Of a stretch of DNA of 64,000 nucleotides, positions 50,792 to 59,530 are shown in pieces. Numbering within the stretch: the first letter of the stretch is position 1; each line of letters begins with the position of its first letter. The notes beneath the pieces were generated by a model. That model did not search any database and was not told the DNA's origin. It worked only from the letters and a program-made list of their open reading frames with translations. Origin of the DNA: Jannaschia sp. GRR-S6-38 (GTDB taxonomy: Bacteria; Pseudomonadota; Alphaproteobacteria; Rhodobacterales; Rhodobacteraceae); the NCBI RefSeq assembly GCF_029853695.1, contig NZ_CP122537.1:558001-622000 (forward strand). Reading direction: 5' to 3'. The position numbers and the translations under genes were made by a program.

Positions 50792-52354
50792 ATGCCCGAC
50801 GCACCGGACGCCAGACCGCATCCGCTCCGCCGCCTGGGCGGCTGGGCCGGCCGGGTCAACTGGGCCTATCTCTTCCCCGTCTTCGCGGCGATGGCATGGT
50901 TCTCGGGACTCGACGCGCTGGCGCTCGTGCTCGTCTGCGTCCTGCCGGTCCTGATGGCCTTCGACGGCGCGCTCTTCGATCTGCACATGCGCGGCGACCG
51001 AGCGGCGCCGGGCGCGGTGCCGCTTGGGCCCCATCCGGTCAACCGCGCCACGCTGCACCGCGTCATGGACGACGTGCTGCACGATTGCGCCCAGCGCGGG
51101 CGCACCACCGCGGCGCTCTGCCTGCAGATCGGCGACCTCCATCTCGCCGATGACGGCTGGGGGAGCGAAGCGGGGCAGGCGGTGATGGACCGGCTGATCC
51201 ACCGCGTCGCCGCGACCCTGCGCGGCCAGGACATCGTGATGCGGGCGGGCGAGGACGCGCTCGCCGTGGTTCTCGCACCCACCCGCCGCGCCGATCTCGA
51301 CGTGACGATGACCATCGTCGACCGGCTGCAGGCCGCGCTGGCCGAGCCGATCTCGCTCGACGGCCGCTCAGTCCGGGTCACCAGCGCCATCGGCATCTGC
51401 ACCGAGGCGATGGCCCCCGAGCGGACGGGCGCCGCACTGCACGCGGCCGCCGAATGCGCGCTGCGCCTCGCCCGGCAGGCCGGGCCCGACGCGGTGCGCG
51501 CCTTCACCAGCGATATCCGCGACCGCATCGAAAGCGATCACCGCCTGTCCCTGCAGATCGAGGACGCGCTAGAGAGCGGACAGATCCGGCCCTGGTTCCA
51601 GCCGCAGGTCGATGCCCGCAGCGGCCGGCTCGCCGGGTTCGAGGCGCTGGCCCGCTGGCACCATCCCGAGCTCGGCGTGCTGACCCCCGACCGCTTCCTG
51701 CCCGCGATCACCGCCGCCGGCCGCGCGGGCGAGCTGGGCGAGCAGATGCTGCGCGCCGGGCTCGAGGCGTTGCGCGAATGGGACGCGGCGGGGCTCGACG
51801 TGCCCTGCATCGGCATCAATGTCGCGCTGGAGGAGCTGGCCGATCCGCGCCTCGCCGAACGCATCATCTGGCAGGTCGACCGGTTCGAGCAGGATCCCCG
51901 CCGCGTCGTCTTCGAGATCCTCGAGACGGTCACCCTGCGCGAAGGCGACGAGACGGTGGTCCGCAACATCCACGCGCTGCGCGACGCGGGCTTCCGGCTG
52001 GACCTGGACGATTTCGGCACCAGCGCCGCCTCGATCGCGCATATCGCCCGCTTCGGCGTGCACCGCATCAAGATCGACCGCAGCTTCGTCTCCGGCGTCG
52101 ATTCCGACCCCGCGCGCCACCGGATCGTCAGCGCGATCCTCGGCCTGGCCGCGCAGCTCGACATCGAGACGCTGGCCGAGGGCGTCGAGACCCCTGAGGA
52201 GGAGATCGCCTTGGCCCACATGGGCTGCGCACAGGTCCAAGGCTTCGCCATCGCCCGCCCGATGCCCTTCGAGGACACGATCCCCTGGGCGCTCTCCCAC
52301 GGACGCGAGGCGCAAAGCACGCTCCGCGCCATGCCCCCCCGCGGCACGGCCTGA
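50792..52354 (+). CDS. Membrane EAL phosphodiesterase with degenerate GGDEF domain
   Basis: A 520-residue protein with two membrane segments near residues 24-58, a GGDEF-like domain (about 85-240) and an EAL domain (about 255-505). The GGDEF signature has decayed to AGEDA (152-156), so diguanylate cyclase activity is not expected. The EAL site is intact: EAL with Glu284, INVALEE, FEILET, DDFGTSAAS, IKIDRSF, LAEGVET and AQVQGFA. It should therefore degrade c-di-GMP, with the dead GGDEF perhaps sensing GTP. It is followed at once by a 32-base tandem repeat. Confidence 0.9.
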   Translation: MPDAPDARPHPLRRLGGWAGRVNWAYLFPVFAAMAWFSGLDALALVLVCVLPVLMAFDGALFDLHMRGDRAAPGAVPLGPHPVNRATLHRVMDDVLHDCAQRGRTTAALCLQIGDLHLADDGWGSEAGQAVMDRLIHRVAATLRGQDIVMRAGEDALAVVLAPTRRADLDVTMTIVDRLQAALAEPISLDGRSVRVTSAIGICTEAMAPERTGAALHAAAECALRLARQAGPDAVRAFTSDIRDRIESDHRLSLQIEDALESGQIRPWFQPQVDARSGRLAGFEALARWHHPELGVLTPDRFLPAITAAGRAGELGEQMLRAGLEALREWDAAGLDVPCIGINVALEELADPRLAERIIWQVDRFEQDPRRVVFEILETVTLREGDETVVRNIHALRDAGFRLDLDDFGTSAASIAHIARFGVHRIKIDRSFVSGVDSDPARHRIVSAILGLAAQLDIETLAEGVETPEEEIALAHMGCAQVQGFAIARPMPFEDTIPWALSHGREAQSTLRAMPPRGTA

Positions 52355-52357
52355 CGG

Positions 52358-52466
52358 CCGGGCCCGCCACGCCGGGCCGCCCCGCAAGACCGGGCCCGCC
52401 ACGCCGGGCCGCCCCGCGAAACCGGGCCCGTTCCGCCAAGCCGCCCCGCGCGACCGGGACGGCCGG
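52358..52466. repeat. 32-base tandem repeat, three units plus a partial one
   Basis: Units start at 52358, 52390, 52422 and 52454 with exact 32-base period. Units 1 and 2 differ only near their ends; unit 3 is diverged in the middle; unit 4 is partial. Each begins CCGGGCCCG and contains GCCGCCCCGC. It starts four bases after the EAL gene stop. Downstream (52467-52667) is featureless GC-rich sequence before the yidC promoter. Confidence 0.85.
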
Positions 52467-52667
52467 ACCGCCTGGGATACCGGCACGGTCCGAGCGAACC
52501 GAAGGGATGCCAGGCCCCGGGCGACCCGCCCGGCCGCAGGCCCCCGCCGCCATCCGCCCTGCCCGGCCTCCCCCCGGCGCCCGCCCGGCCGGTCGCGGCA
52601 CCCGAGCCGGCCGCGCGCCGCCCCCGCGCCGCATCGCCGCCGTCACGGGACCGCGAGGCGTTTCGCC

Positions 52668-52696
52668 TTGACTGTCCCGCCCCGGCCCGATTGAAC
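52668..52696 (+). promoter_or_regulatory. Putative promoter of yidC
   Basis: TTGACT, 17-base spacer, TTGAAC, 41 bases before the yidC ATG. The -35 is good (five of six), the -10 weak. Confidence 0.4.
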
Positions 52697-52736
52697 GGCG
52701 CGCAATTCCGGACACCCGCGGGCGACAGGTCGTTTC

Positions 52737-54671
52737 ATGGACGAACAGAACAGAAATCTCATCCTCGCCACCGCGCTTTCCGCGTTGGTCCTTCTGGTGT
52801 GGTTCCTGCTCTTCCCGCCCGAACAGCAAAGCCCCGACCTCGCGACGGGCGACACCTCTGACGGCATCGCCCAGCCCGCCCCGGGCGCGCTCACCCCGCC
52901 CGAAGGCGCCGCCATCCCCGGCGTGACCGCGGTGCCGGGCACGGTGGCGCCCGCTCCGGGCGAGACCCGCGCCGCCGCCGTCGCCGCCGCGCCGCGCGTG
53001 GCCGTCGAGACGCCGCGCCTGACGGGGTCGATCTCGCTGGCGGGCGGGCGCATCGACGACCTGTCGCTCAAGGATTACCGCGAGACGCTGGACGACGACT
53101 CGCCCATCGTCACGCTTCTGTCCCCTGCCGGCGCGCCCGGCGCCTATTATGCGCTGCACGGCTGGGTGCCCGCGGGCGACCTGCCCTTCGAGGCCGTGCC
53201 CGGCGCCTCGACCCAGTGGTCCGCCCCGGCGGGCGCAACGCTGACCCCCGAGACCCCACTCACGCTGACCTGGGACAACGGCGCGGGCCTTGTCTTCCGC
53301 CGCACCATCGCGATCGACGGCGACTACATGTTCACGGTCACCCAGGCCGTCGAGAACACCACCGGCGCGCCGGTCCGCCTCGCGCCCTACGGCCTCGTCG
53401 CCCGCCATGGCGAGCCCGACACGGTCAATTTCTTCATCCTGCACGAAGGCGTCGTCGCCCGCGCCGATGGCGAGCTGGCCGAGCTCGATTACGACGACGT
53501 GACCGAGCTCGATTTCGTCGCCGCCGAAGGCGGCCGCGTACGCATCACCGAGGGCACCCAGGACGGCTGGATCGGCTTCACCGACAAATACTGGATGACC
53601 ACGCTGGTCCCGCCCGCGGCCACGCCCTTCGCCGAGGTCGTCAAATATGTCGACAGCGCCGACATCTACCAGACCGAGACGCGGATGGCCGCCCTCGAGG
53701 TCGCCCCCGGCGCCACCGTCACCTCCGAGAGCCGCCTCTTCGCCGGCGCCAAGGAATGGGAGACGATCCGCGAGTACCAGAACGAGGGCGGCATCGCCGG
53801 CTTCATCGACAGCATCGACTGGGGCTGGTTCTATTTCCTGACCAAGCCGATCTTCCAGGGGCTGCACTGGTTCAACGGCCTGATCGGCAACATGGGCATC
53901 GCGATCATCGTGCTGACGCTCTGCATCAAGGCGATCCTCTTCCCGCTGGCCTACAAGTCCTACGTCTCGATGGCCCGCATGAAGGAGCTTCAGCCCGAGA
54001 TGGAGAAGCTCAAGGAGCGCGCCGGCGACGACCGCCAGAAGCTCCAGCAGGGGATGATGGAGCTCTACAAGACCAACAAGGTGAACCCCGCCGCGGGCTG
54101 CCTGCCGATCCTCTTGCAGATCCCGATCTTCTTCAGCCTCTACAAGGTGATCTTCGTCACCATCGAGCTGCGCCACGCGCCCTTCTTCGGCCCTTTCCAG
54201 GACCTGTCGGCGCCCGACCCGACCTCGATCATGAACCTGTTCGGGCTCTTGCCCTACGGCGCGCCCGAGCCGGGCTCGATCCTCGCGCTCGTCTTCATCG
54301 GCATCCTGCCGATCCTGCTCGGCATCTCGATGTGGCTGCAGCAGAAGCTCAACCCCGCGCCGACCGACCCCACCCAGGCGATGATCTTCGCCTGGCTGCC
54401 CTGGGTCTTCATGTTCATGCTGGGCAGCTTCGCCAGCGGGTTGGTGGTCTACTGGATCGCCAACAACACGATCACCTTCATCCAGCAATACACCATCATG
54501 CGCAGCCACGGCTCCAAGCCCGACCTGTTCGGCAACATCCGGTCCAGCTTCCAGAAGAAGCCCGCGACCGAGCCGGGCGTCGGCCCGAACAAGGGCCCGG
54601 TCAAGGCCGCCCCCGCGACGAAGACGCCGGGGAACAAGGGCGGCGCGCCGAAGGGCAAGGACAAGCCGTGA
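52737..54671 (+). CDS. yidC: Membrane protein insertase YidC
   Basis: YidC inserts and folds inner-membrane proteins alone or with SecYEG. The 644-residue protein has an N-terminal membrane anchor (LILATALSALVLLVWFLLF), a Pro/Ala-rich linker, the large periplasmic domain (about 90-360), and the C-terminal five-helix insertase core (about 370-600) with IIVLTLCIKAILFPLAYKSY and NPAAGCLPILLQIPIFFSLY. The basic tail ends KGGAPKGKDKP. Its stop overlaps the MOSC gene start as GTGA. Confidence 0.96.
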   Translation: MDEQNRNLILATALSALVLLVWFLLFPPEQQSPDLATGDTSDGIAQPAPGALTPPEGAAIPGVTAVPGTVAPAPGETRAAAVAAAPRVAVETPRLTGSISLAGGRIDDLSLKDYRETLDDDSPIVTLLSPAGAPGAYYALHGWVPAGDLPFEAVPGASTQWSAPAGATLTPETPLTLTWDNGAGLVFRRTIAIDGDYMFTVTQAVENTTGAPVRLAPYGLVARHGEPDTVNFFILHEGVVARADGELAELDYDDVTELDFVAAEGGRVRITEGTQDGWIGFTDKYWMTTLVPPAATPFAEVVKYVDSADIYQTETRMAALEVAPGATVTSESRLFAGAKEWETIREYQNEGGIAGFIDSIDWGWFYFLTKPIFQGLHWFNGLIGNMGIAIIVLTLCIKAILFPLAYKSYVSMARMKELQPEMEKLKERAGDDRQKLQQGMMELYKTNKVNPAAGCLPILLQIPIFFSLYKVIFVTIELRHAPFFGPFQDLSAPDPTSIMNLFGLLPYGAPEPGSILALVFIGILPILLGISMWLQQKLNPAPTDPTQAMIFAWLPWVFMFMLGSFASGLVVYWIANNTITFIQQYTIMRSHGSKPDLFGNIRSSFQKKPATEPGVGPNKGPVKAAPATKTPGNKGGAPKGKDKP

Positions 54672-55402
54672 CCGCGCGCCTCGCCTCGATCTGGCGGCAT
54701 CCCGTCAAGGCGATCGGGCGCGAGGGGTTGCAGCGGACCCGGCTCCGGGCGGGGCGCGGGCTGCCCCATGACCGCCGCTGGGCGGTGACCCATGCCCGCG
54801 CGAAGCCGATCGACGGCTGGGCGCAGAAGGCCAATTTCCTGCGCGGCGTCTCCGGGCCGGAGCTGATGGCCGTCACCGCCGCGCTCGACCCCGAGGCCGG
54901 GCGCGTCACGCTGCGCCACCCGCGCTGCCCCGACCTGACCGTGGCCCCCGCAGCCGAGGCGCAGGCGCTCTGCGACTGGCTCGCGCCGCTCTGGCCGGGC
55001 GACCTGCCCCGCCCCGCGGCGGTGGTCGAATGCGCCACCGGCTTCACCGACATCCCCGAGTCCTGGGTCTCGATCCAGAACGCCGCCTCGCATCGCGCGG
55101 TCGCGCAGCGGCTGGGCGGCGAGCTGTCGATCCATCGCTGGCGCGGCAATCTCTGGGTCGAGGGCTGGCCGCTCTGGCACGAATTCGACCTGGTCGGCCG
55201 CCGCATCCGCATCGGGGATTCCGTGTTGGAGATCCGCGAGCCGATCACCCGCTGCAAGGCCACCATGGCCAATCCCGAGACCGGCCGCCGCGACGCCGAC
55301 ACGCTGGCCGCCCTGCGCAGTTGGGATCACCAGGATTTCGGCGTCTACGCCGCCGTGATCGAAGGCGGCGAGATCGCCCCGGGCGCCGAGGTCGCGGCGT
55401 GA
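54668..55402 (+). CDS. MOSC domain-containing protein
   Basis: A 244-residue MOSC-domain protein, the fold that binds sulfur-bearing molybdenum cofactor (MoCo sulfurase C-terminus, YiiM, mARC). It begins VTARLASIWRHPVKAIGREGL, the usual MOSC-N beta-barrel start, and the likely Mo-ligand Cys is in EPITRCKATMANPETGRRD near 198-216. A GTG start couples it to yidC and its stop couples to engB the same way (GTGA), which makes yidC-MOSC-engB-argB one tight operon, typical for Rhodobacteraceae. Confidence 0.88.
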   Translation: MTARLASIWRHPVKAIGREGLQRTRLRAGRGLPHDRRWAVTHARAKPIDGWAQKANFLRGVSGPELMAVTAALDPEAGRVTLRHPRCPDLTVAPAAEAQALCDWLAPLWPGDLPRPAAVVECATGFTDIPESWVSIQNAASHRAVAQRLGGELSIHRWRGNLWVEGWPLWHEFDLVGRRIRIGDSVLEIREPITRCKATMANPETGRRDADTLAALRSWDHQDFGVYAAVIEGGEIAPGAEVAA

Positions 55403-56051
55403 CCGCCCTGCCCTTCCCCGAGGCCCCGGAGCCCGACGCGGATGCCGAGGAGGCGGGCCGCCGGCTCTTCGCGGGCGGCGCCGAGTTCCTCAAGGGCGTC
55501 GTCGCCATGTCGGGCCTGCCCCCCCCGACCGCCCCGAGGTCTGCTTCGCCGGGCGCTCCAACGTGGGCAAGTCGACGCTGATCAACGCGCTGACTGGGCG
55601 CCGGGCGCTGGCCCGCGCCTCCAACACCCCCGGCCGCACGCAGGAGGTGAACTTCTTCACCCTGGGCGAGAGCCACTACCTCGTGGACCTGCCGGGCTAC
55701 GGCTTCGCCAAGGCCCCGCTGGCCGAGGTCGCCAAGTGGCAGGCGCTGATGAAGCAGTATCTCTCGGGCCGCGCCAATCTGCGCCGCGCCTTCGTGCTGA
55801 TCGACGCCCGCCACGGCGCCAAGGCGGTCGACGAGGAGGTGATGAGCCTGCTCGACGCCTCCGCCGTCACCTTCCAGGCGGTGCTGACCAAGGCCGACAA
55901 AGTGAAGGAGGCCGAACGCGCGGCCGCGCTCGACCGCACCCGCGCCGTGCTGGCCCGCCACCCGGCCGCCTTCCCCGAGCTGATCGTCACGTCCAGCGAG
56001 AAGGGCTGGGGCATTCCGACCCTGCGTGCCACCATCGCCGCGATGGACTGA
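55399..56051 (+). pseudogene. engB: Ribosome biogenesis GTPase EngB (YihA/YsxC), frameshifted in a C8 run
   Basis: EngB is a GTPase needed for 50S subunit assembly. The N-terminal part (GTG at 55399, through EFLKGVVAMSGLPPP) reads in one frame; the rest, from the Walker A region SNVGKSTLINAL through DLPGYGFAKAP (G3) and TKADK (G4) to 56051, reads in another. The break lies in eight Cs at 55519-55526; one more C would give the expected ...GLPPPDRPEVCFAGRSNVGKST. All later motifs are intact, so a sequencing deletion, a recent mutation, or slippage are options. I treat it as broken as read. Confidence 0.85.
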
Positions 56052-56055
56052 GACC

Positions 56056-56925
56056 ATGAAGAAACAGGACGCCATGACCCGCGACAACGCCGCCATCGCC
56101 CGCACCCTGAACGAGGCGCTGCCCTACCTGACGCGCTACGACGACGCGATCGTCGTCATCAAGCTGGGCGGCCACGCCATGGGCTCGGACGAGGGGATGG
56201 CCAGCTTCGCGCGCGACGTGGTGCTGATGCGCACCGTCGGGATCAACCCGGTGATCGTCCATGGCGGCGGCCCGATGATCAACCAGCTGCTCGAACGGCT
56301 GGGCGTCAAATCCGATTTCGTGCGCGGCAAGCGCGTCACCGATGCCGAGACGATGCGCGTGGTCGAGATGGTGCTGGCCGGCGAGGTCAACAAGCGCATC
56401 GTCCAGGCGATCAACACCGCCGGCGGCCGCGCCGTTGGGCTGACCGGCAAGGATGCCGACATGATCACCTGCGCGCAGGACGACCCCGAACTGGGCTTCG
56501 TCGGCACGCCCACCGAGGTCGATCCCCGCCTGCTCAACAGCCTCTTCCGCGACGAGATGATCCCCGTCATCGCGCCCATCGGCACGGGCGAGAACGACGA
56601 GACCTTCAACATCAACGGCGACACCGCGGCGGGCGCGATCGCGGCCGCGCTCCGGGCCGACCGGCTTCTGCTGCTGACCGACGTGGCGGGGGTCAAGGAC
56701 GGCACGGGCGAGGTCGTGACCCAGCTGACGGCGGCGCAGGTCCGGGCGATGACGGCGGACGGCACGATCGCGGGCGGCATGATCCCCAAGACCGAGACCG
56801 CGCTCGCCGCGCTCGAAGGCGGGGTGCGCGCCGTGGTCATCCTCGACGGCCGCGTGCCCAACGCCGTGCTGCTCGAGCTCTTCACCTCGCACGGCGCGGG
56901 CAGCCTGATCCGGCTCGACGCCTGA
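56056..56925 (+). CDS. argB: Acetylglutamate kinase
   Basis: ArgB phosphorylates N-acetyl-L-glutamate, the second and usually feedback-controlled step of arginine synthesis. The 289-residue protein has [12 protein letters not shown] near 29-40, [18 protein letters not shown] near 69-86, [15 protein letters not shown] near 186-200 and the C-terminal [19 protein letters not shown]. An alternative ATG six codons later (56074) follows AGGA; both are possible, and the extra residues start MKKQDA. It starts four bases after the engB stop. Confidence 0.95.
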   Translation: MKKQDAMTRDNAAIARTLNEALPYLTRYDDAIVVIKLGGHAMGSDEGMASFARDVVLMRTVGINPVIVHGGGPMINQLLERLGVKSDFVRGKRVTDAETMRVVEMVLAGEVNKRIVQAINTAGGRAVGLTGKDADMITCAQDDPELGFVGTPTEVDPRLLNSLFRDEMIPVIAPIGTGENDETFNINGDTAAGAIAAALRADRLLLLTDVAGVKDGTGEVVTQLTAAQVRAMTADGTIAGGMIPKTETALAALEGGVRAVVILDGRVPNAVLLELFTSHGAGSLIRLDA

Positions 56926-56955
56926 CGGCTGACAGGCGGCGGACGCGCGCGCGGC

Positions 56956-56971
56956 GGGGGCGACCGCCCCC
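56956..56971. terminator. Hairpin between convergent argB and DUF3422 genes
   Basis: GGGGGC and GCCCCC form a 6-base-pair stem with loop GACC in the 55-base gap between the converging genes. It could serve both strands. No U-tract. Confidence 0.4.
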
Positions 56972-56980
56972 CGGCCCCGC

Positions 56981-58261
56981 TCAGCTCTTCTCCATGCCCT
57001 TCCGGATGCGCCGCACGACCCACCAGACGGCGCCCACCACCGGGATGACGACCAGCGCGGCGACCATGTCCTTCGACAGCCCCGCCCGCGCCGCCGCCGG
57101 GAAGAGCAGCGCCGAGACCAGCCCCAGCGCGTAATAGCTGATCGCGACGACCGACAGCCCCTCGACCGTGCGCTGAAGGCGCAGCTGCATCCCCGCCCGT
57201 TCGTCCATCGAGCGCAGCAGCGCCGCGTTCTGCTCGGACCGGTCGACATTGACCCGCGTCGACAGCAGGTCGCCCGCCCGCTTGGCGCGCTCGGCCAGCG
57301 CCTCCATCCGGCCCTGCACCGACCGGCAGGTCCGCATCGCCGGATCGAAGCGGCGCATCATGAACTCCGCAAAGGTCTGCCGCCCGCCGAAGCGTTCCTC
57401 GCGCAGGACCACGATGCGCTGCTGGACCAGCGCCTCGTAGGCCTCCATCGCGCCGAAGCGGAAGGCCGAGCGCGCCAGCATCGTCTCCAGGTCCGAGCCG
57501 ATGGCCAAGAGCCCGTCCAGCGTCTCCTCGGTGCCCGCCTTGCCCGCGCGCAGCGAGCCGACCAGCGCCGAGAGCTGGCCGTCCATCACGCCCAGCTCGC
57601 CCGACAGCGCCCGCGCGCGCGGCAGCGCCAGCATCGACATGGTCTTGTAGGTCTCGATCTCGGTCAGCCGCTGCACGATCCGCCCGATCCGCCGCTCGCC
57701 GCAATCGGCGGCGGCGAAGACGGCGAAGCGGATATGGCCATGCGTGTCGATGCGGAAATCGCTGGCAATCACCGCGCTGTCGTCCAACACCCGGCTCGAG
57801 GCCAGGCTCTCGGGGACGAACCATTCGTTGAGCTTGTCCTCGATGCCGTCGCCATGGGTCTCGCTCTCGACCCGGATCAGCGCCGAGGTCAGCCGCACGC
57901 CCGGCGCATCGGCCAGCCAGTCCTTCGGGAAAACCTCGAAGCTCGTGCCGTCGAAGGGCCGCTCGGCCACCCCGTCCGAGAACAGCGTGTAGGTCACGAA
58001 TTCGGTATGGCTCTCCCATTTCAGCCGGTGCTTGCCCAGCTGGCCGAAGAAATGCGTGGCCCCCGGCGCGGGATGGGTCGCGCCGAACCGGTCGAGCAGC
58101 GCCTCCAGATGCGCCCGGTCGATGCTGCGGTCGCGATTTGCCGCGTCCTCCTCGCGCTTGATGGCAAGGAAGGCGGCGCGGCAGGGCGCCTTCAGCGCGG
58201 GAAACGGCCGCGCGTGAAGCTCGTTGGCCAGCTCGTAGCGGCGGGGATGATCCTTCAACAT
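56981..58261 (-). CDS. DUF3422 family membrane-anchored protein
   Basis: A 426-residue protein of the DUF3422 family. It begins MLKDHPRRYELANELHARPF, the highly conserved family start with the NELHARPF motif. A long, mostly soluble region follows (HFFGQLGKHRLKWESHTEF near 70-88), and two hydrophobic segments lie near residues 370-410, placing the C-terminus in the inner membrane. Function unknown; it is distributed in Alpha- and Betaproteobacteria. Confidence 0.87.
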   Translation of the reverse strand: MLKDHPRRYELANELHARPFPALKAPCRAAFLAIKREEDAANRDRSIDRAHLEALLDRFGATHPAPGATHFFGQLGKHRLKWESHTEFVTYTLFSDGVAERPFDGTSFEVFPKDWLADAPGVRLTSALIRVESETHGDGIEDKLNEWFVPESLASSRVLDDSAVIASDFRIDTHGHIRFAVFAAADCGERRIGRIVQRLTEIETYKTMSMLALPRARALSGELGVMDGQLSALVGSLRAGKAGTEETLDGLLAIGSDLETMLARSAFRFGAMEAYEALVQQRIVVLREERFGGRQTFAEFMMRRFDPAMRTCRSVQGRMEALAERAKRAGDLLSTRVNVDRSEQNAALLRSMDERAGMQLRLQRTVEGLSVVAISYYALGLVSALLFPAAARAGLSKDMVAALVVIPVVGAVWWVVRRIRKGMEKS

Positions 58262-58330
58262 GGGCCGTCAGCTAGCGCAGCGCGGGCATGGCGCAACGGG
58301 ATTTCGCGGTATGCGAGCGCATGGCGACAT

Positions 58331-59530
58331 TCACGTCACGGCCTTCCGCGCCCGGAACTCGGGCCGGTCCCAGGTCGCGCCGGTCACGATGCGCTCCAGC
58401 CGGTCCAGCGCGGCATCCACATCCGCCTCCGACAGGTAGAGCGGGGTGAAGCCGAAGCGCAGGATGTCGGGCGCGCGGAAGTCGCCGATCACGCCATCGG
58501 CGATCAGCGCCTGCATGATCGCGTAGCCCTCCGGATGGCGGAAGCTGACCTGGCTGCCCCGCGCCACCTCGGGCGGCAGCGCCGGGACCAGCTCGGGACA
58601 GCGCGCGGCGACGCCCGCGGCGAAGCGCTCGGAGAGCTCCAGCGACCGGGCGCGCAGCGCGGCCATGTCCACGTCGTCCCAGACATCCAGCGCCGCCTCC
58701 AGCGCGGCCAGTTGCAGCACCGGCGGCGTGCCGACGCGCATCCGCTCGATCCCCCGCCCGGGCCGATAGGACGGGTCGAAAGCGAAGGGCGCCTCGTGGC
58801 CCAGCCAGCCCGCCAGCGCGGGGCGCACCTCCTCCTGCAGGTCGGGGCGGACATAGATGAAGGCGGGCGCGCCGGGGCCCGCGTTGAAATACTTGTAGGT
58901 GCAGCCCACCGCGAAATCCGCGCCCACGCCCGCGAGATCCACCTCATGCGCCCCCGCCGAATGCGCCAGATCCCAGATCGTCACCGCCCCCGCGGCGCGC
59001 GCGGCCTCGCTCAGCGCGGCCATGTCGTGCATCCGCCCGGTGCGGTAATCGACCGTCGTCAGCATCAGGACGGCCACGTCCGCGTCGATCGCCTCGGCCA
59101 CATCGCCGGGCGCGACCACGCGCAATTCGTGGCCCCGCCCCAGCGAGGCGATCAGCCCCTCCGCCATATAGAGATCGGTCGGAAAATTGCCGCTGTCCGA
59201 CAGGATCACGCGCCGGTCGGGCCGCATCTCCAGCGCCGAGGCCAGCGCCTGGTAGACCTTGATCGACAGCGTGTCGCCCACGACCACCGATCCCGGGGCC
59301 GCGCCGATCAGCCGCCCGATCCGGTCGCCCAGCCGCGCGGGCCAGTCCATCCAGCCGGCCTCGTTCCAGCCACGGATCAGCATCTCGCCCCATTCGTCCT
59401 GCACCGTGCGGCGCACCCGCTCGGCGGCGGCGACCGGCAGCGGACCCAGCGAATTGCCGTCGAGATAGATCACCCCGTCGGGCAGGTGGAAGCGGCGGCG
59501 CGTGGCGGCCCAGTCCATCGTGGCTGCCAT
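58331..59530 (-). CDS. kynU: Kynureninase
   Basis: KynU cleaves L-kynurenine to anthranilate and alanine in tryptophan breakdown. The 399-residue PLP enzyme has IYLDGNSLGPLP near 21-32, WGEMLIRGWNEAGW near 47-60, the PLP lysine at 213 in GCTYKYFNAGPG, and DLAHSAGA near 187-194. The ATG at 59530 follows GGGGAA; an ATG four codons later is less well placed. It overlaps the SDR gene stop. No kynA or kynB is visible in the window. Confidence 0.95.
   Translation of the reverse strand: MAATMDWAATRRRFHLPDGVIYLDGNSLGPLPVAAAERVRRTVQDEWGEMLIRGWNEAGWMDWPARLGDRIGRLIGAAPGSVVVGDTLSIKVYQALASALEMRPDRRVILSDSGNFPTDLYMAEGLIASLGRGHELRVVAPGDVAEAIDADVAVLMLTTVDYRTGRMHDMAALSEAARAAGAVTIWDLAHSAGAHEVDLAGVGADFAVGCTYKYFNAGPGAPAFIYVRPDLQEEVRPALAGWLGHEAPFAFDPSYRPGRGIERMRVGTPPVLQLAALEAALDVWDDVDMAALRARSLELSERFAAGVAARCPELVPALPPEVARGSQVSFRHPEGYAIMQALIADGVIGDFRAPDILRFGFTPLYLSEADVDAALDRLERIVTGATWDRPEFRARKAVT

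Noticed and set aside
55519..55526. Programmed ribosomal frameshift in engB
   Set aside because: The site is a pure C run without a slippery heptamer or an evident stimulatory structure. A sequencing error or simple mutation is the simpler reading, so I do not claim programmed frameshifting.
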